From Pseudomonadota bacterium (lineage in GTDB: Bacteria; Pseudomonadota; Gammaproteobacteria; Steroidobacterales; Steroidobacteraceae): DNA of 64,000 nucleotides. Under the pieces are notes generated by a model. It was not told the DNA's origin and made no database searches. It saw nothing but the letters and a program-made list of their open reading frames with translations. Shown here piece after piece: positions 1 through 7,825 of the stretch (its first letter is position 1; each line of letters starts with the position of its first letter). Location: assembly GCA_021779535.1 (NCBI GenBank), contig JAJYAM010000007.1, positions 1 through 64,000 on the forward strand, in the 5' to 3' direction. Made by a program: the position numbers and the translations under genes.

Positions 1-1227
1 GGTCGCTGCCGCCGTCCCCGCCCCCTCCGTCGCAGCCGCCGAGCGCGCGCCCGGTGCCGGCGCCGGCTGCGCCTCGCCCGACCGCTTCGCCGGGGCCGGC
101 GCCGGTTTCGCGGCGGACGGTGCGACACCGCGGGCGTCCTCACCGGGCCGGAACGCGAGCATGCGCAACACGGTCATTTCGAACCCGATGCGTGGATCGG
201 GCGCGAGATTCAGGTCACGGCGACCGATCAGCGCGATCTGGTAGTAGAGCTGCGCGTCCTCCGGCGTCAGCGCGGCGGCGAGGCGCGGCAGATCGGCGTC
301 CGGCACCGCCTCCTCGTCGCGCGCCGCCTCCGGCACCACCTGGACGATCGCGATTCGCTGCAGGTACGCCGCGAGCTCGACGAGCGCCCGATCGTAGTCC
401 GGGGCGTCCTGGTCGAACTCGCGCACGACCGCCAGGAGGCCCGCGCCATCGCCGCGCGCGAGCGCATCGATCAAGCGCACGACGTGCCGCCGATCGATCG
501 TGCCGAGCATCGCCCGTGCGTTGCGCTCGGTCAGCTGCGCGCCGCCGAACGCGACGAACTGATCGAGGAGGCTCAGCGCATCGCGCAGGCTCCCGTCCGC
601 CGCGCGGGCGATCGCGTCGAGCGCGCCGATCTCGCAGTTCAGGCCCTCCTCGCCGGCGATGAACCGCAGCCGGCCGCCGATCAGCGCCGGCGACAATCGC
701 TTCAGGCTGAACTGCAGGCACCGCGACAGCACCGTGACCGGGAGCTTCTGCGGATCGGTCGTCGCGAGCAGGAACTTCACGTGCGGCGGCGGCTCCTCGA
801 GCGTCTTCAGCAACGCGTTGAAGGAGTGGTTCGACAGCATGTGCACCTCGTCGATCAGGTACACCTTGAACCGGCCGCGGGTCGGCGCGTATTGCACGTT
901 GTCCAACAGGTCGCGGGTGTCGTCGACCTTGGTCCGGGAGGCCGCGTCGACCTCGATCAGGTCGACGAAGCGGCCTTCGTCGATTTCGCGGCAGGCGGCG
1001 CACGTGCCGCAGGGATTCGAACTGACGCCGGTCTCGCAGTTCAGCGATTTCGCGAGGATCCGCGCGACCGTCGTCTTGCCCACTCCGCGCGTCCCGGTGA
1101 ACAGGAACGCGTGGTGCACCTTGCCGCTGTCCAACGCGTTCGACAGCGCACGCAACACGTGCTCCTGCCCGACCAGCTCCGAAAACCTCTTCGGACGCCA
1201 CTTGCGCGCCAGTACGACGTAGCTCAT
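1..1227 (-). CDS. dnaX: DNA polymerase III subunit gamma/tau (partial, 3' end outside window)
   Basis: Clamp-loader ATPase of the replicative polymerase. The frame from the ATG at 1227 is open to the window edge (about 409 codons) and is absent from the ORF track because it has no stop. It begins MSYVVLARKWRPKRF, carries Walker A GTRGVGKTT, a zinc-binding cysteine set around CETGVSSNPCGTCAAC, Walker B-like LIDEVHML, and the sensor region FLLATTDPQKLPVTVLSRC. An Ala/Pro-rich linker begins near the edge, so the tau-specific domains and any programmed frameshift site are not visible. It lies downstream of the 4.5S RNA gene, a common gammaproteobacterial arrangement. A TAAACT hexamer (1236-1241 on the complement) sits only 8 bases before the ATG. 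Confidence 0.96.
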   Translation of the reverse strand, partial: MSYVVLARKWRPKRFSELVGQEHVLRALSNALDSGKVHHAFLFTGTRGVGKTTVARILAKSLNCETGVSSNPCGTCAACREIDEGRFVDLIEVDAASRTKVDDTRDLLDNVQYAPTRGRFKVYLIDEVHMLSNHSFNALLKTLEEPPPHVKFLLATTDPQKLPVTVLSRCLQFSLKRLSPALIGGRLRFIAGEEGLNCEIGALDAIARAADGSLRDALSLLDQFVAFGGAQLTERNARAMLGTIDRRHVVRLIDALARGDGAGLLAVVREFDQDAPDYDRALVELAAYLQRIAIVQVVPEAARDEEAVPDADLPRLAAALTPEDAQLYYQIALIGRRDLNLAPDPRIGFEMTVLRMLAFRPGEDARGVAPSAAKPAPAPAKRSGEAQPAPAPGARSAAATEGAGTAAAT

Positions 1228-1235
1228 GGGACTCG

Positions 1236-1241
1236 AGTTTA
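1236..1241 (-). promoter_or_regulatory. -10-like hexamer of dnaX
   Basis: TAAACT on the minus strand ends 8 bases before the dnaX ATG, so a transcript from it would start at or next to the start codon. No good -35 was seen. Only a weak GAG lies between hexamer and ATG. Confidence 0.35.
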
Positions 1242-1284
1242 GCGGTAACGCGGCGGTTGCGGATCGGATTCGGGTGGCGGCCCG

Positions 1285-1382
1285 CGCCCGCAGGACTCCG
1301 GCGCCCGATCAAGTACCGCTACCGCTGCTCCCTTCCGGGCCTGACGGGGTTCACGGACGATCGTCGCGAAGATGCGAACGCG
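1285..1382 (-). ncRNA. ffs: 4.5S signal recognition particle RNA
   Basis: The minus strand contains GTCAGGCCCGGAAGGGAGCA followed by GCGGTAGCGG, the conserved apical domain of bacterial small SRP RNA: a GGAA tetraloop on a CCC/GGG stem, then the asymmetric AGCA loop that binds Ffh. Flanking arms CGATC and GATCG can pair to extend the helix. Ends are approximate, set by placing the tetraloop at the middle of a roughly 98-nt RNA. Its protein partner Ffh is encoded at 24953-26317. It lies between tRNA-Ser and dnaX. Confidence 0.88.
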
Positions 1383-1408
1383 AGCCACCATGGACTCATC
1401 CCGGCGAT

Positions 1409-1500
1409 TGGCGGAGAGGGAGGGATTCGAACCCTCGAACACCTTTTGGGGTGTTACTCACTTTCCAGGCGAGCGCCTTCGACCACTCGGCCACCTCTCC
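1409..1500 (-). tRNA. tRNA-Ser(GGA)
   Basis: On the minus strand GGAGAGG pairs with CCTCTCC as the acceptor stem, followed by discriminator G and an encoded CCA. The anticodon loop CTGGAAA gives anticodon GGA, decoding UCC/UCU. A long variable arm (AGTAACACCCC...GGTGTT) marks a class II tRNA, and the T arm reads GGGTTCGAATCCC. It is followed directly by the 4.5S RNA gene. Confidence 0.97.
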
Positions 1501-1520
1501 GCGCGCGAGCCGCGGGGTGG

Positions 1521-1549
1521 CAAGCCTACCGGAGGTCTTCGCGGCGGGC
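1521..1549 (-). promoter_or_regulatory. Candidate promoter of tRNA-Ser / ffs
   Basis: On the minus strand TTGCCC and TAGGCT are separated by 17 bases, with the predicted transcription start about a dozen bases before the tRNA. The -35 is fair, the -10 is weak; the position and the GC-rich discriminator fit a stable-RNA promoter. Confidence 0.4.
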
Positions 1550-1564
1550 AAATCGGCGCGCGGC

Positions 1565-1586
1565 GAGCCGCCGTGCGCGGCGGCTC
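1565..1586 (-). terminator. Hairpin at the end of the dapA-lipoprotein transcript
   Basis: A perfect 8-bp inverted repeat, GAGCCGCC and GGCGGCTC with a 6-base loop, starts at the stop codon of the lipoprotein gene. There is no T-tract after it, so it may act as a 3'-end stabiliser or a weak terminator rather than a classical intrinsic one. Confidence 0.45.
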
Positions 1587-1842
1587 ATTTCGGGTTTTCC
1601 TTGTATTGCGGCGGTTTCTCGAGACAGGCGTCCTTGGACGCGAGCGGCGCCCCGGGCGCCGCGGGCGGAATCCGCAGCGCCTCCTTCGACTCCGGTGCCT
1701 GCATTCCCTCGGGAACCCGCAGTGGCGCGATCACCTCGGCGGTCTTGTATTCCTCGTACCCGCCGCAGTGCGGCCGCAACAGGTGGCAGCCGGACATCAA
1801 TGCGGCGACGGCCGCGATTCCCATTGCCCGAATTGGTCTCAT
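1585..1842 (-). CDS. Short BamC-like outer-membrane lipoprotein
   Basis: An 85-residue lipoprotein: charged start, hydrophobic segment and lipobox LMSGC, so the mature protein is only about 69 residues and is anchored by Cys17. Asp is absent at +2 (His), which favours outer-membrane sorting. It overlaps dapA by ATGA, exactly where bamC (nlpB/dapX) lies in Gammaproteobacteria. The segment YKTAEVIAPLRVPEGM resembles the N-terminal 'lasso' of BamC (…APL…PAGM…), the part that binds BamD, but both helix-grip domains of the roughly 340-residue BamC are missing. Two further cysteines are present. Homology to BamC is inferred from position and the short motif; an unrelated lipoprotein is possible. 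Confidence 0.75.
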   Translation of the reverse strand: MRPIRAMGIAAVAALMSGCHLLRPHCGGYEEYKTAEVIAPLRVPEGMQAPESKEALRIPPAAPGAPLASKDACLEKPPQYKENPK

Positions 1843-2732
1843 GAATTCGATTCCTCGTTGGAGATCCCGGCGGCGCGCATCGCGCGCCGCACGGCCTCGT
1901 GGTGGCTGGCGTTCAGCTCAATCAACGGCGGCCTGATTCCGGAGCCGATCAGCCCCAGCTGCGCAACCGCCCATTTGACCGGTATCGGGCTCGACTCGAC
2001 GAACAGCGCCCGATGCAGCCCCTGCAGGGACCCGTCGATCCGCCGCGCCGCGTCGCGATCGCCCCGCATCGCCGCGGCGCACGCCTGCTGCATCCGGCGC
2101 GGCGCGACGTTCGCGGTCACCGAAATCACCCCGCGCGCACCGATTCCGATCCACTCGACCGCGCTCGCGTCGTCCCCGGACAGCACCGTGAAGCCGGGCG
2201 GACAGGCCGCGAGCAGCTCCCGCCCGCGGTCGAGCGACGGCGTCGCCTCCTTCAGCGCGACGATACGCGGATGCCCGGCGAGACGGGCGACGGTCGCCGG
2301 CAGCAGATCGACCGCGGTGCGACCCGGGACGTTGTACAGGATCACCGGGACCGCGGAAACCTCCGCCGCGGCCTGGAAATGCCGGATCATCCCCTCCTGC
2401 GGCGGCTTGTTGTAATACGGGGTCACGATCATCACGCCGTCGACCCCCGAGCGCGACAGCGCCCGCGTGCGGGCGACCGTCTCGGCGGTCGAGTTCGTCC
2501 CCGTGCCGACGATCACCGGCATCGCGCCGCGGCAGCGCGCGACGGCGCGCCGCGCCATTTCCGCGATTTCGTCGAGGGTCAGCGCCGGCGATTCGCCGGT
2601 CGTGCCCGCGACGACGATCCCGTTCGAGCCCTCGGCCCGGTGGAAATCGAGCAATCGGTCCCAAGCGGGCCAATCGAGCGATCCGTCCGCCGTCATCGGC
2701 GTCACGATCGCGACCAAACTACCGGTGAACAT
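1839..2732 (-). CDS. dapA: 4-hydroxy-tetrahydrodipicolinate synthase
   Basis: Cytoplasmic class I aldolase that condenses pyruvate with aspartate semialdehyde in the lysine/diaminopimelate pathway, supplying peptidoglycan precursors. The 297-residue TIM-barrel has the pyruvate-site motif VVAGTTGESPALT, the catalytic tyrosine in VILYNVPGRTAVDL, and the Schiff-base lysine in IVALKEATPS. The start chosen is MFTGSLVAIVTPM at 2732; the ORF track's 34-residue extension is not conserved in the family and runs through the promoter. It is first in an operon with the short lipoprotein. Confidence 0.97.
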   Translation of the reverse strand: MFTGSLVAIVTPMTADGSLDWPAWDRLLDFHRAEGSNGIVVAGTTGESPALTLDEIAEMARRAVARCRGAMPVIVGTGTNSTAETVARTRALSRSGVDGVMIVTPYYNKPPQEGMIRHFQAAAEVSAVPVILYNVPGRTAVDLLPATVARLAGHPRIVALKEATPSLDRGRELLAACPPGFTVLSGDDASAVEWIGIGARGVISVTANVAPRRMQQACAAAMRGDRDAARRIDGSLQGLHRALFVESSPIPVKWAVAQLGLIGSGIRPPLIELNASHHEAVRRAMRAAGISNEESNS

Positions 2733-2778
2733 CGCCCTGACTCCGCTACGAACCACCCGAGCCCCGATCCAGCGCGCT

Positions 2779-2807
2779 AAAATAAGTGGCATCCGCATCC
2801 ATGGCAA
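2779..2807 (-). promoter_or_regulatory. Promoter of dapA
   Basis: Minus-strand TTGCCA (-35) and TATTTT (-10) are separated by 17 bases, about 47 bases upstream of the dapA start. It lies in the divergent dapA/gcvR gap. Confidence 0.55.
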
Positions 2808-2851
2808 GCGCGGCCCGGCGGGCCGCATCGCCACGACGGGCGATCCTTAGG

Positions 2852-2857
2852 TAGAAT
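2852..2857 (+). promoter_or_regulatory. -10-like hexamer of gcvR
   Basis: TAGAAT ends 9 bases before the gcvR ATG, with no Shine-Dalgarno sequence in between and no clear -35. If used, the mRNA would have almost no leader. Confidence 0.4.
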
Positions 2858-2866
2858 CTGCGCGCC

Positions 2867-3397
2867 ATGAAACAGCACATCGTGATTTCGGCGGTCGGTC
2901 CCGACCACGTCGGTATGGTCCACGAACTGACCAAGGCGGTCGCCGACTGCGGCGGCAGCATCAGCGAGAGCCGCATGGCGTCGCTGGGCAACGAGTTCGC
3001 GATGCTGCTGCTCGTGACCGGCAACTGGCACACGCTCGCGAAGCTCGAGGGAGAGTTCAAGAAGCTCGGCGATGCGAGCGGCATCAACATCCAGATGCGC
3101 CGCACCGAAGCGCGCGCGGCGCGCAACGACCTGCTGCCCTACTCCGTCGACGTCGTCTGCCTCGATCAAACCGGGATCGTCGCCTCGATGGCGGGGTTCT
3201 TCTCCCAGCGCGGCGTCGACATCGCCGAACTGTCGACGCGGTCCTACGCGGCGGCGCATACCGGCGCACCGATGTTCTCGATCCAGATGATCGTGAACGT
3301 CCCGAGCCGGCTGCACATCGGCGTGCTGCGCGAGGAGTTCCTGGATTTTTGCGACCACCAGAACCTCGACGCGATCTTCGAGCCGGTGAAGAGCTGA
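2867..3397 (+). CDS. gcvR: Glycine cleavage system repressor GcvR (double ACT domain)
   Basis: A 176-residue protein made of two ACT domains, the first starting IVISAVGPDHVGMVHELTKAV and the second SVDVVCLDQTGIVASMAGFF. In E. coli GcvR binds GcvA and blocks activation of the glycine cleavage genes when glycine is low. Size and the two-ACT layout match the family, and the dapA-gcvR-bcp order is the usual gammaproteobacterial one. No gcvA is in the window, so its partner here is unknown. ACT domains usually bind amino acids; the ligand cannot be told from sequence. Confidence 0.9.
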   Translation: MKQHIVISAVGPDHVGMVHELTKAVADCGGSISESRMASLGNEFAMLLLVTGNWHTLAKLEGEFKKLGDASGINIQMRRTEARAARNDLLPYSVDVVCLDQTGIVASMAGFFSQRGVDIAELSTRSYAAAHTGAPMFSIQMIVNVPSRLHIGVLREEFLDFCDHQNLDAIFEPVKS

Positions 3398-3401
3398 TCG
3401 G

Positions 3402-3872
3402 ATGGCGCGGGGCACACTCGAGATCGGCAGGCCGGCGCCGCCGTTCCAGCTCGCGGGCACGGCCGGCGACTGGTCGCTCACCGCGGCGCCCGGCACGCCG
3501 CGGGTGCTCTATTTCTACCCCCGCGACAACACGCCGGGCTGCACCACGGAAGGCCGGGCGTTCGCGGCCGGCCACGCGAAGTTCCGGGCGGCCGGCGCGA
3601 CGATCGTCGGCATCTCGCCGGACAGCGTCGAGTCCCACCGCAAGTTCAAGGCGAAGTTCGCCTTTCCGTTCGAGTTGCTGAGCGACCCCGATCGCCGCGT
3701 CTGCGAGCTCTACGGCGTGATCCGCGAGAAGCGCCTGTGCGGGCGCAAGTTCCTCGGCGTCGAGCGCAGCACGTTCCTGATCGATGCGCAGGGCGTGTTG
3801 CGGCAGGAGTGGCGCAAGGTCAAGGTCGACGGACACGCCGAAGCGGTGCTGGCGGCGGTGAAGGCATTGTGA
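3402..3872 (+). CDS. bcp: Thiol peroxidase of the PrxQ/Bcp family
   Basis: A 156-residue peroxiredoxin that reduces peroxides with electrons from thioredoxin. The peroxidatic cysteine is in YFYPRDNTPGCTTEG, the hallmark of the PrxQ class. The resolving cysteine five residues later in many PrxQ proteins (TxxC) is not present here (CTTEGRAF); other cysteines occur in VCELYG and KRLCGRKF, so it may act as a 1-Cys type or use a distant resolving cysteine. It follows gcvR by 4 bases and overlaps phoH by GTGA, so the three are probably cotranscribed. Confidence 0.93.
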   Translation: MARGTLEIGRPAPPFQLAGTAGDWSLTAAPGTPRVLYFYPRDNTPGCTTEGRAFAAGHAKFRAAGATIVGISPDSVESHRKFKAKFAFPFELLSDPDRRVCELYGVIREKRLCGRKFLGVERSTFLIDAQGVLRQEWRKVKVDGHAEAVLAAVKAL

Positions 3873-5317
3873 CCGGCGAGTCTCGCCCGGCCCGCGGCGG
3901 CAAGGCCAAGCGTGACGTGCCGGCGGACCGCCGGATCTTCGTGCTCGACACCAACGTGTTGATGCACGACCCGACCGCGATCTTCCGGTTCGAGGAGCAC
4001 GACGTCTACATCCCGATGACGGTGCTCGAGGAGCTCGACGCGGGCAAGAAGGGACTGTCCGAATCGGCGCGCAACGTGCGTCAGGTGAGCCGGTTCCTCG
4101 ACGAGCTGATGCAAGGCGCGACCAAGGCGCAGATCGACCGCGGGCTCGCGTTGCCCGCGGACGCACCGATCAACCATGGCAAGCGGCCGCCGGCGGGTCG
4201 GTTGTTCTTCCAGACCGCGTTGCTCGAAAGCGCGCTGCCGGAAAGCCTGCCGGGTCAGGGCGCCGACAACGCGATTCTCGCGAACACTCTCGCGCTGCAG
4301 CAGAAATTCCGCGGGGGCCGCGTCACACTGGTCTCGAAGGACATCAATCTGCGGATCAAGGCCGCGATCGTCGGTGTCCACGCCGAGGACTATTCCAGCG
4401 ACCGGACCATCGAGGATGCGGACCTGCTGGCGAGCGGCGCGCAGCGGCTGCCCACGGACTTCTGGGACCGGCACGGCAAGGATGTCGAGTCCTGGCAACA
4501 ACAGAGCCGCACGTTCTACCGGCTGGGCGGACCGCTGGTGCGCGAATGGAAGCCGAACCAGTTCGTCTACGAGGAGACGAGCGGATTCGAGGCCATCGTG
4601 CGGCGCCTGGAGCGCGACACCGCGGAGCTCGAACTGACCGTCGACTACCGTAATGAGCGCAACGGCGTCTGGGGCGTGGTCGCGCGGAACAGGGAACAAA
4701 ACCTCGGGCTGAACCTGCTGCTGGATCCACAGATCGACTTCGTCACGATCCTGGGACCCGCCGGCACCGGCAAAACACTGCTCACGCTCGCGGCGGGGCT
4801 CTCGCAGACCCTGGATCACAACCGGTTCAGCGAGATCATCATGACCCGGGTCACGATCCCGCTCGGCGAGGACATCGGCTTCCTGCCCGGCACCGAGGAG
4901 GAGAAGATGGAGCCGTGGATGGGCGCGCTGATGGACAACCTCGAAGTCCTGACGCAGAGCCAATCCGGCGGCAGCTGGGGCCGCGCGGCCACGAACGATC
5001 TGCTCCGGCACCGGATCAAGATCCGCTCGCTGAATTTCATGCGCGGGCGTACGTTCCTCAATCGATTCATCATCATCGACGAGGCCCAGAACCTCACCCC
5101 GAAGCAGATGAAGGCCTTGGTCACGCGCGCCGGACCGGGGACCAAGATGGTGTGTCTCGGCAACATCGCCCAGATCGACTCGCCCTACCTCACCGAAACG
5201 ACGTCCGGCCTCACCTTCGTCGTGAACCGTTTCCACGGCTGGCCGCATGCGGGCCACATCACGATGGTGCGCGGCGAGCGGTCGCGGCTCGCCGACTACG
5301 CGTCGGAAAACCTGTAA
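3869..5317 (+). CDS. PIN domain - PhoH ATPase fusion (PhoH2 type)
   Basis: A 482-residue two-domain protein. The N-terminal PIN ribonuclease domain begins IFVLDTNVLMHDPTAI and keeps the acidic residues of the fold; the C-terminal PhoH-like RecA/helicase domain carries Walker A GPAGTGKTLL and Walker B FIIIDEAQN. PhoH2 proteins are ATP-dependent RNA-unwinding nucleases in mycobacteria; the gammaproteobacterial role is less clear. The GTG at 3869 is chosen because it overlaps the peroxiredoxin stop (GTGA) and the upstream extension in the track is a shadow of that gene. Confidence 0.93.
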   Translation: MTGESRPARGGKAKRDVPADRRIFVLDTNVLMHDPTAIFRFEEHDVYIPMTVLEELDAGKKGLSESARNVRQVSRFLDELMQGATKAQIDRGLALPADAPINHGKRPPAGRLFFQTALLESALPESLPGQGADNAILANTLALQQKFRGGRVTLVSKDINLRIKAAIVGVHAEDYSSDRTIEDADLLASGAQRLPTDFWDRHGKDVESWQQQSRTFYRLGGPLVREWKPNQFVYEETSGFEAIVRRLERDTAELELTVDYRNERNGVWGVVARNREQNLGLNLLLDPQIDFVTILGPAGTGKTLLTLAAGLSQTLDHNRFSEIIMTRVTIPLGEDIGFLPGTEEEKMEPWMGALMDNLEVLTQSQSGGSWGRAATNDLLRHRIKIRSLNFMRGRTFLNRFIIIDEAQNLTPKQMKALVTRAGPGTKMVCLGNIAQIDSPYLTETTSGLTFVVNRFHGWPHAGHITMVRGERSRLADYASENL

Positions 5318-5320
5318 AAT
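5315..5320 (+). promoter_or_regulatory. -10-like hexamer upstream of bepA
   Basis: TGTAAAAT sits at the phoH stop codon, 57 bases before the bepA ATG; an AAGGA ribosome site follows near 5369. No clear -35. It may give the protease gene its own transcript. Confidence 0.3.
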
Positions 5321-5377
5321 CCCCCTGACTCGCGCCCCGGCGAACTTATCGGACGTCCGCGGACTCTAAGGACCACG

Positions 5378-7015
5378 ATGACTCAGCGCCGCCCCCGATT
5401 CGGTTCCTGGCTCGCCGGGTGCGTTGCGCTCCTGGTCGGAATGGGCGCCGGCGTCGCCTACTCGGCCGGGGCCGGGCCCGCAACGGCGACCGCGGCCAAC
5501 GACCCGACCGCGTATGCGCAGCGCCACGTCGGCACCGAGGGTGAGCTGCCCGCGCTCGGCAGCGCGGCGAACGCGGCGATCAGCCTGCAGGAAGAATACG
5601 ACGCGGGTGTGATCTTCACGCGGGAATTGCGCCAGCGCGGCGACATCCTCGAGGACCCCGAGGTCAGCGCCTACATCCAGGAGATCGGCCACGAGATCGC
5701 CAGCTACGCGCAGAACGGCCAGCGCCAGTTCTCGTACCACGTCGTCAAGGATCCGACGATCAACTCGTTCGCGATTCCGGGCGGCTTCGTGTTCATCAAC
5801 AGCGGGTTGTTCCTCGCGACCCGCAACGAGAGCGAACTCGCGGCGGTGGTCGCGCACGAAACCGCGCACGAGACCCAGCGCCACATCGCCCGCGGGATCT
5901 ACGACCAGCAGCACGCGAGCCTGATCTCGACCGCGGCGATGCTGGCCGCGGTGTTGCTCGGCGCAACGGTCGGCGGCGGTTCCCCGGACGCGATGGAGGG
6001 GGCGATCGTCGCGGGCCAGGGCGCCGCGATCCAGCACCAGATCAATTACACGCGGGCCGAGGAAGCGGAAGCCGACCGCATCGGGATCTACACGATGGCG
6101 AGCGCCGGCTTCGATCCGCTCGCGATGGCGAGCTTCTTCCAGCGGCTCGAGACGACCGAGGGCAACCCCGCGTTCGCGAGCGCCTACGGCTTCCTGATGG
6201 ATCACCCGGTCACCGCGGACCGCATCGCCGAGGCGCGCAACCGCGCGGCGCAGATCGGCCGGATCCATCACGTCGACTCGATCAGCTACGGGCTGATGCG
6301 CGAACGGCTGCGCTCCCTGGTCGGCGATCCGCAAGCCGCGATCCGCTACTACCAGGCCCTGCGCGCGAACGGCGGCGGACGCGCTCTCGACGACCGCTAC
6401 GGCCTCGCGGTCGCCTACACCTACGCGCACACCCCGGCGCCGGCGATCCCGATCCTGAAGAAACTGCTCGCCGAGAACCCCCGCGTGACGCAGCTCTACG
6501 GTGCGCTCGGCCAGGCGTACCTCGCGAACGACGAGCCGAAACGGTCGCAGGCGATTCTCGAGAAGGCGCGCGGACTGTTCCCGCACAACGTGCCGATCAC
6601 GATCCGTCTCGCGCAGACCTACATGCAGCAGGGGCAGAATGCGCGCGCGCACCACATCCTGCTGGACCTGTTCAACGTCGTCGATCCGACGCCCGAGCAG
6701 ACCCGCCTGATCGCGCGGGCCGCGCACGCGGCGGGCGACCTCGCCGACTCGTACTATTACATGTCCGAGTTCTATATCATGAACGGCGAACTCGAGCGCT
6801 CGTCCGGCCAATTGAGGCTCGCGCTCGCGCAGCCGAAACTGAATCCGGTCCAGCGCGCCCGCTTCAGCGCCCGCCTCGCCCAGGTGCGCGCCGCACTCGA
6901 CGAGATGAAGAAGCAGAACCGGGGGCGCTCGCGGCACGATCACTCCGGAGGCGGCTCCGGGGACGGCGGCTCCGGTGGTGGCGGCGGTGACGGCGACGGT
7001 GACGGCGGACACTGA
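5378..7015 (+). CDS. bepA: Periplasmic M48 metalloprotease with TPRs (BepA-like)
   Basis: A 545-residue secreted protein: N-terminal hydrophobic signal segment (about residues 9-31, AGCVALLVGMGAGVAYSAGA), M48 zinc-protease domain with HETAHETQRH (HExxH) and the third ligand in ARAEEAEADRIG, then TPR-like helices from about residue 305 to 500. E. coli BepA degrades misassembled LptD/BamA at the outer membrane and interacts with the BAM complex. The C-terminus ends in an unusual Gly/Ser/Asp tail (GGGSGDGGSGGGGGDGDGDGGH). It precedes mlaA by 23 bases, so two outer-membrane quality genes are probably cotranscribed. Confidence 0.92.
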   Translation: MTQRRPRFGSWLAGCVALLVGMGAGVAYSAGAGPATATAANDPTAYAQRHVGTEGELPALGSAANAAISLQEEYDAGVIFTRELRQRGDILEDPEVSAYIQEIGHEIASYAQNGQRQFSYHVVKDPTINSFAIPGGFVFINSGLFLATRNESELAAVVAHETAHETQRHIARGIYDQQHASLISTAAMLAAVLLGATVGGGSPDAMEGAIVAGQGAAIQHQINYTRAEEAEADRIGIYTMASAGFDPLAMASFFQRLETTEGNPAFASAYGFLMDHPVTADRIAEARNRAAQIGRIHHVDSISYGLMRERLRSLVGDPQAAIRYYQALRANGGGRALDDRYGLAVAYTYAHTPAPAIPILKKLLAENPRVTQLYGALGQAYLANDEPKRSQAILEKARGLFPHNVPITIRLAQTYMQQGQNARAHHILLDLFNVVDPTPEQTRLIARAAHAAGDLADSYYYMSEFYIMNGELERSSGQLRLALAQPKLNPVQRARFSARLAQVRAALDEMKKQNRGRSRHDHSGGGSGDGGSGGGGGDGDGDGGH

Positions 7016-7038
7016 TCAACCAATACGGGAATTAGACG

Positions 7039-7782
7039 ATGGCCTACTACTGGCGGGCGGCATGCACCGCGTTCGTATTGATCGCGGCCAACGGACTGAG
7101 CGGCTGCGTGACGCTGCCGCCGAACGCGCCCCGCTCGCCGCAGGACCCGCTCGAAAGCTGGAACCGCGGGGTCTACAAGTTCAACGACGTGCTCGATCGT
7201 CACGTCGCGAGGCCGGTCGCGCGCGGCTACGTGCATTACGTTCCGTCACCGCTTCGCACCGGCGTCAGCAACTTCTTTGCGAACCTCGACACGCCGACGG
7301 TGATGATCAACGACCTGTTGCAGGGCCAGTTCCGGGCCGCGGGCACCGATCTCGGCCGGTTCCTGCTGGACTCGACCGCCGGGTTCGGCGGGCTGCTCGA
7401 TCCGGCGACCGCCGCCGGGATCGATCACAACTCGGCCGACTTCGGCGAGACGCTCGGCGTCTGGGGCGTGCATCCGGGCCCGTATCTCGAGCTGCCGCTG
7501 CTCGGGCCCTCGGACCTGCGCGATGCCCCGGGCCGCGTCGTCGATGCGTACACGAATCCGCTGAAATACGCGCCCAACACCGACGTGACCTACGGGCTGA
7601 CGGGCCTCGACCTCGTGAAGACGCGCGCCGGCTTGCTGCCGCTCGACCGGACGCTGCAGAACGTGTTCGACCCGTACGCGTTCATTCGCGACGCGTACCT
7701 GCAGCGACGCGCGTACATGATCTCGCAGGTCCGGGCCGCGAATCACGACGATTCGGACTCCACGGACGGATCCCAGCCCTGA
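7039..7782 (+). CDS. mlaA: Outer-membrane phospholipid-removing lipoprotein MlaA (VacJ)
   Basis: A 247-residue lipoprotein with signal peptide and lipobox LSGC, then the VacJ domain (DPLESWNRGVYKFNDVLD, DTPTVMINDLLQGQ, GFGGLLDPA). MlaA forms the outer-membrane ring that removes misplaced phospholipids from the outer leaflet and hands them to periplasmic MlaC. It faces the mlaFEDCB operon tail to tail with 43 bases between, so all Mla parts are in one 4-kb block although mlaA is on the other strand and next to bepA. Confidence 0.96.
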   Translation: MAYYWRAACTAFVLIAANGLSGCVTLPPNAPRSPQDPLESWNRGVYKFNDVLDRHVARPVARGYVHYVPSPLRTGVSNFFANLDTPTVMINDLLQGQFRAAGTDLGRFLLDSTAGFGGLLDPATAAGIDHNSADFGETLGVWGVHPGPYLELPLLGPSDLRDAPGRVVDAYTNPLKYAPNTDVTYGLTGLDLVKTRAGLLPLDRTLQNVFDPYAFIRDAYLQRRAYMISQVRAANHDDSDSTDGSQP

Positions 7783-7825
7783 CGGCGCTCGCGCGCCGGG
7801 GGCGGTCCGCACCCCGCGCCGCCGC

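Noticed and set aside
1239-1442. 67-residue minus-strand ORF (MFEGSNPSLSA...)
   Set aside because: It covers the tRNA-Ser 3' half and the 4.5S RNA gene; FEGSNPSLSA is the typical translation of a tRNA T arm.
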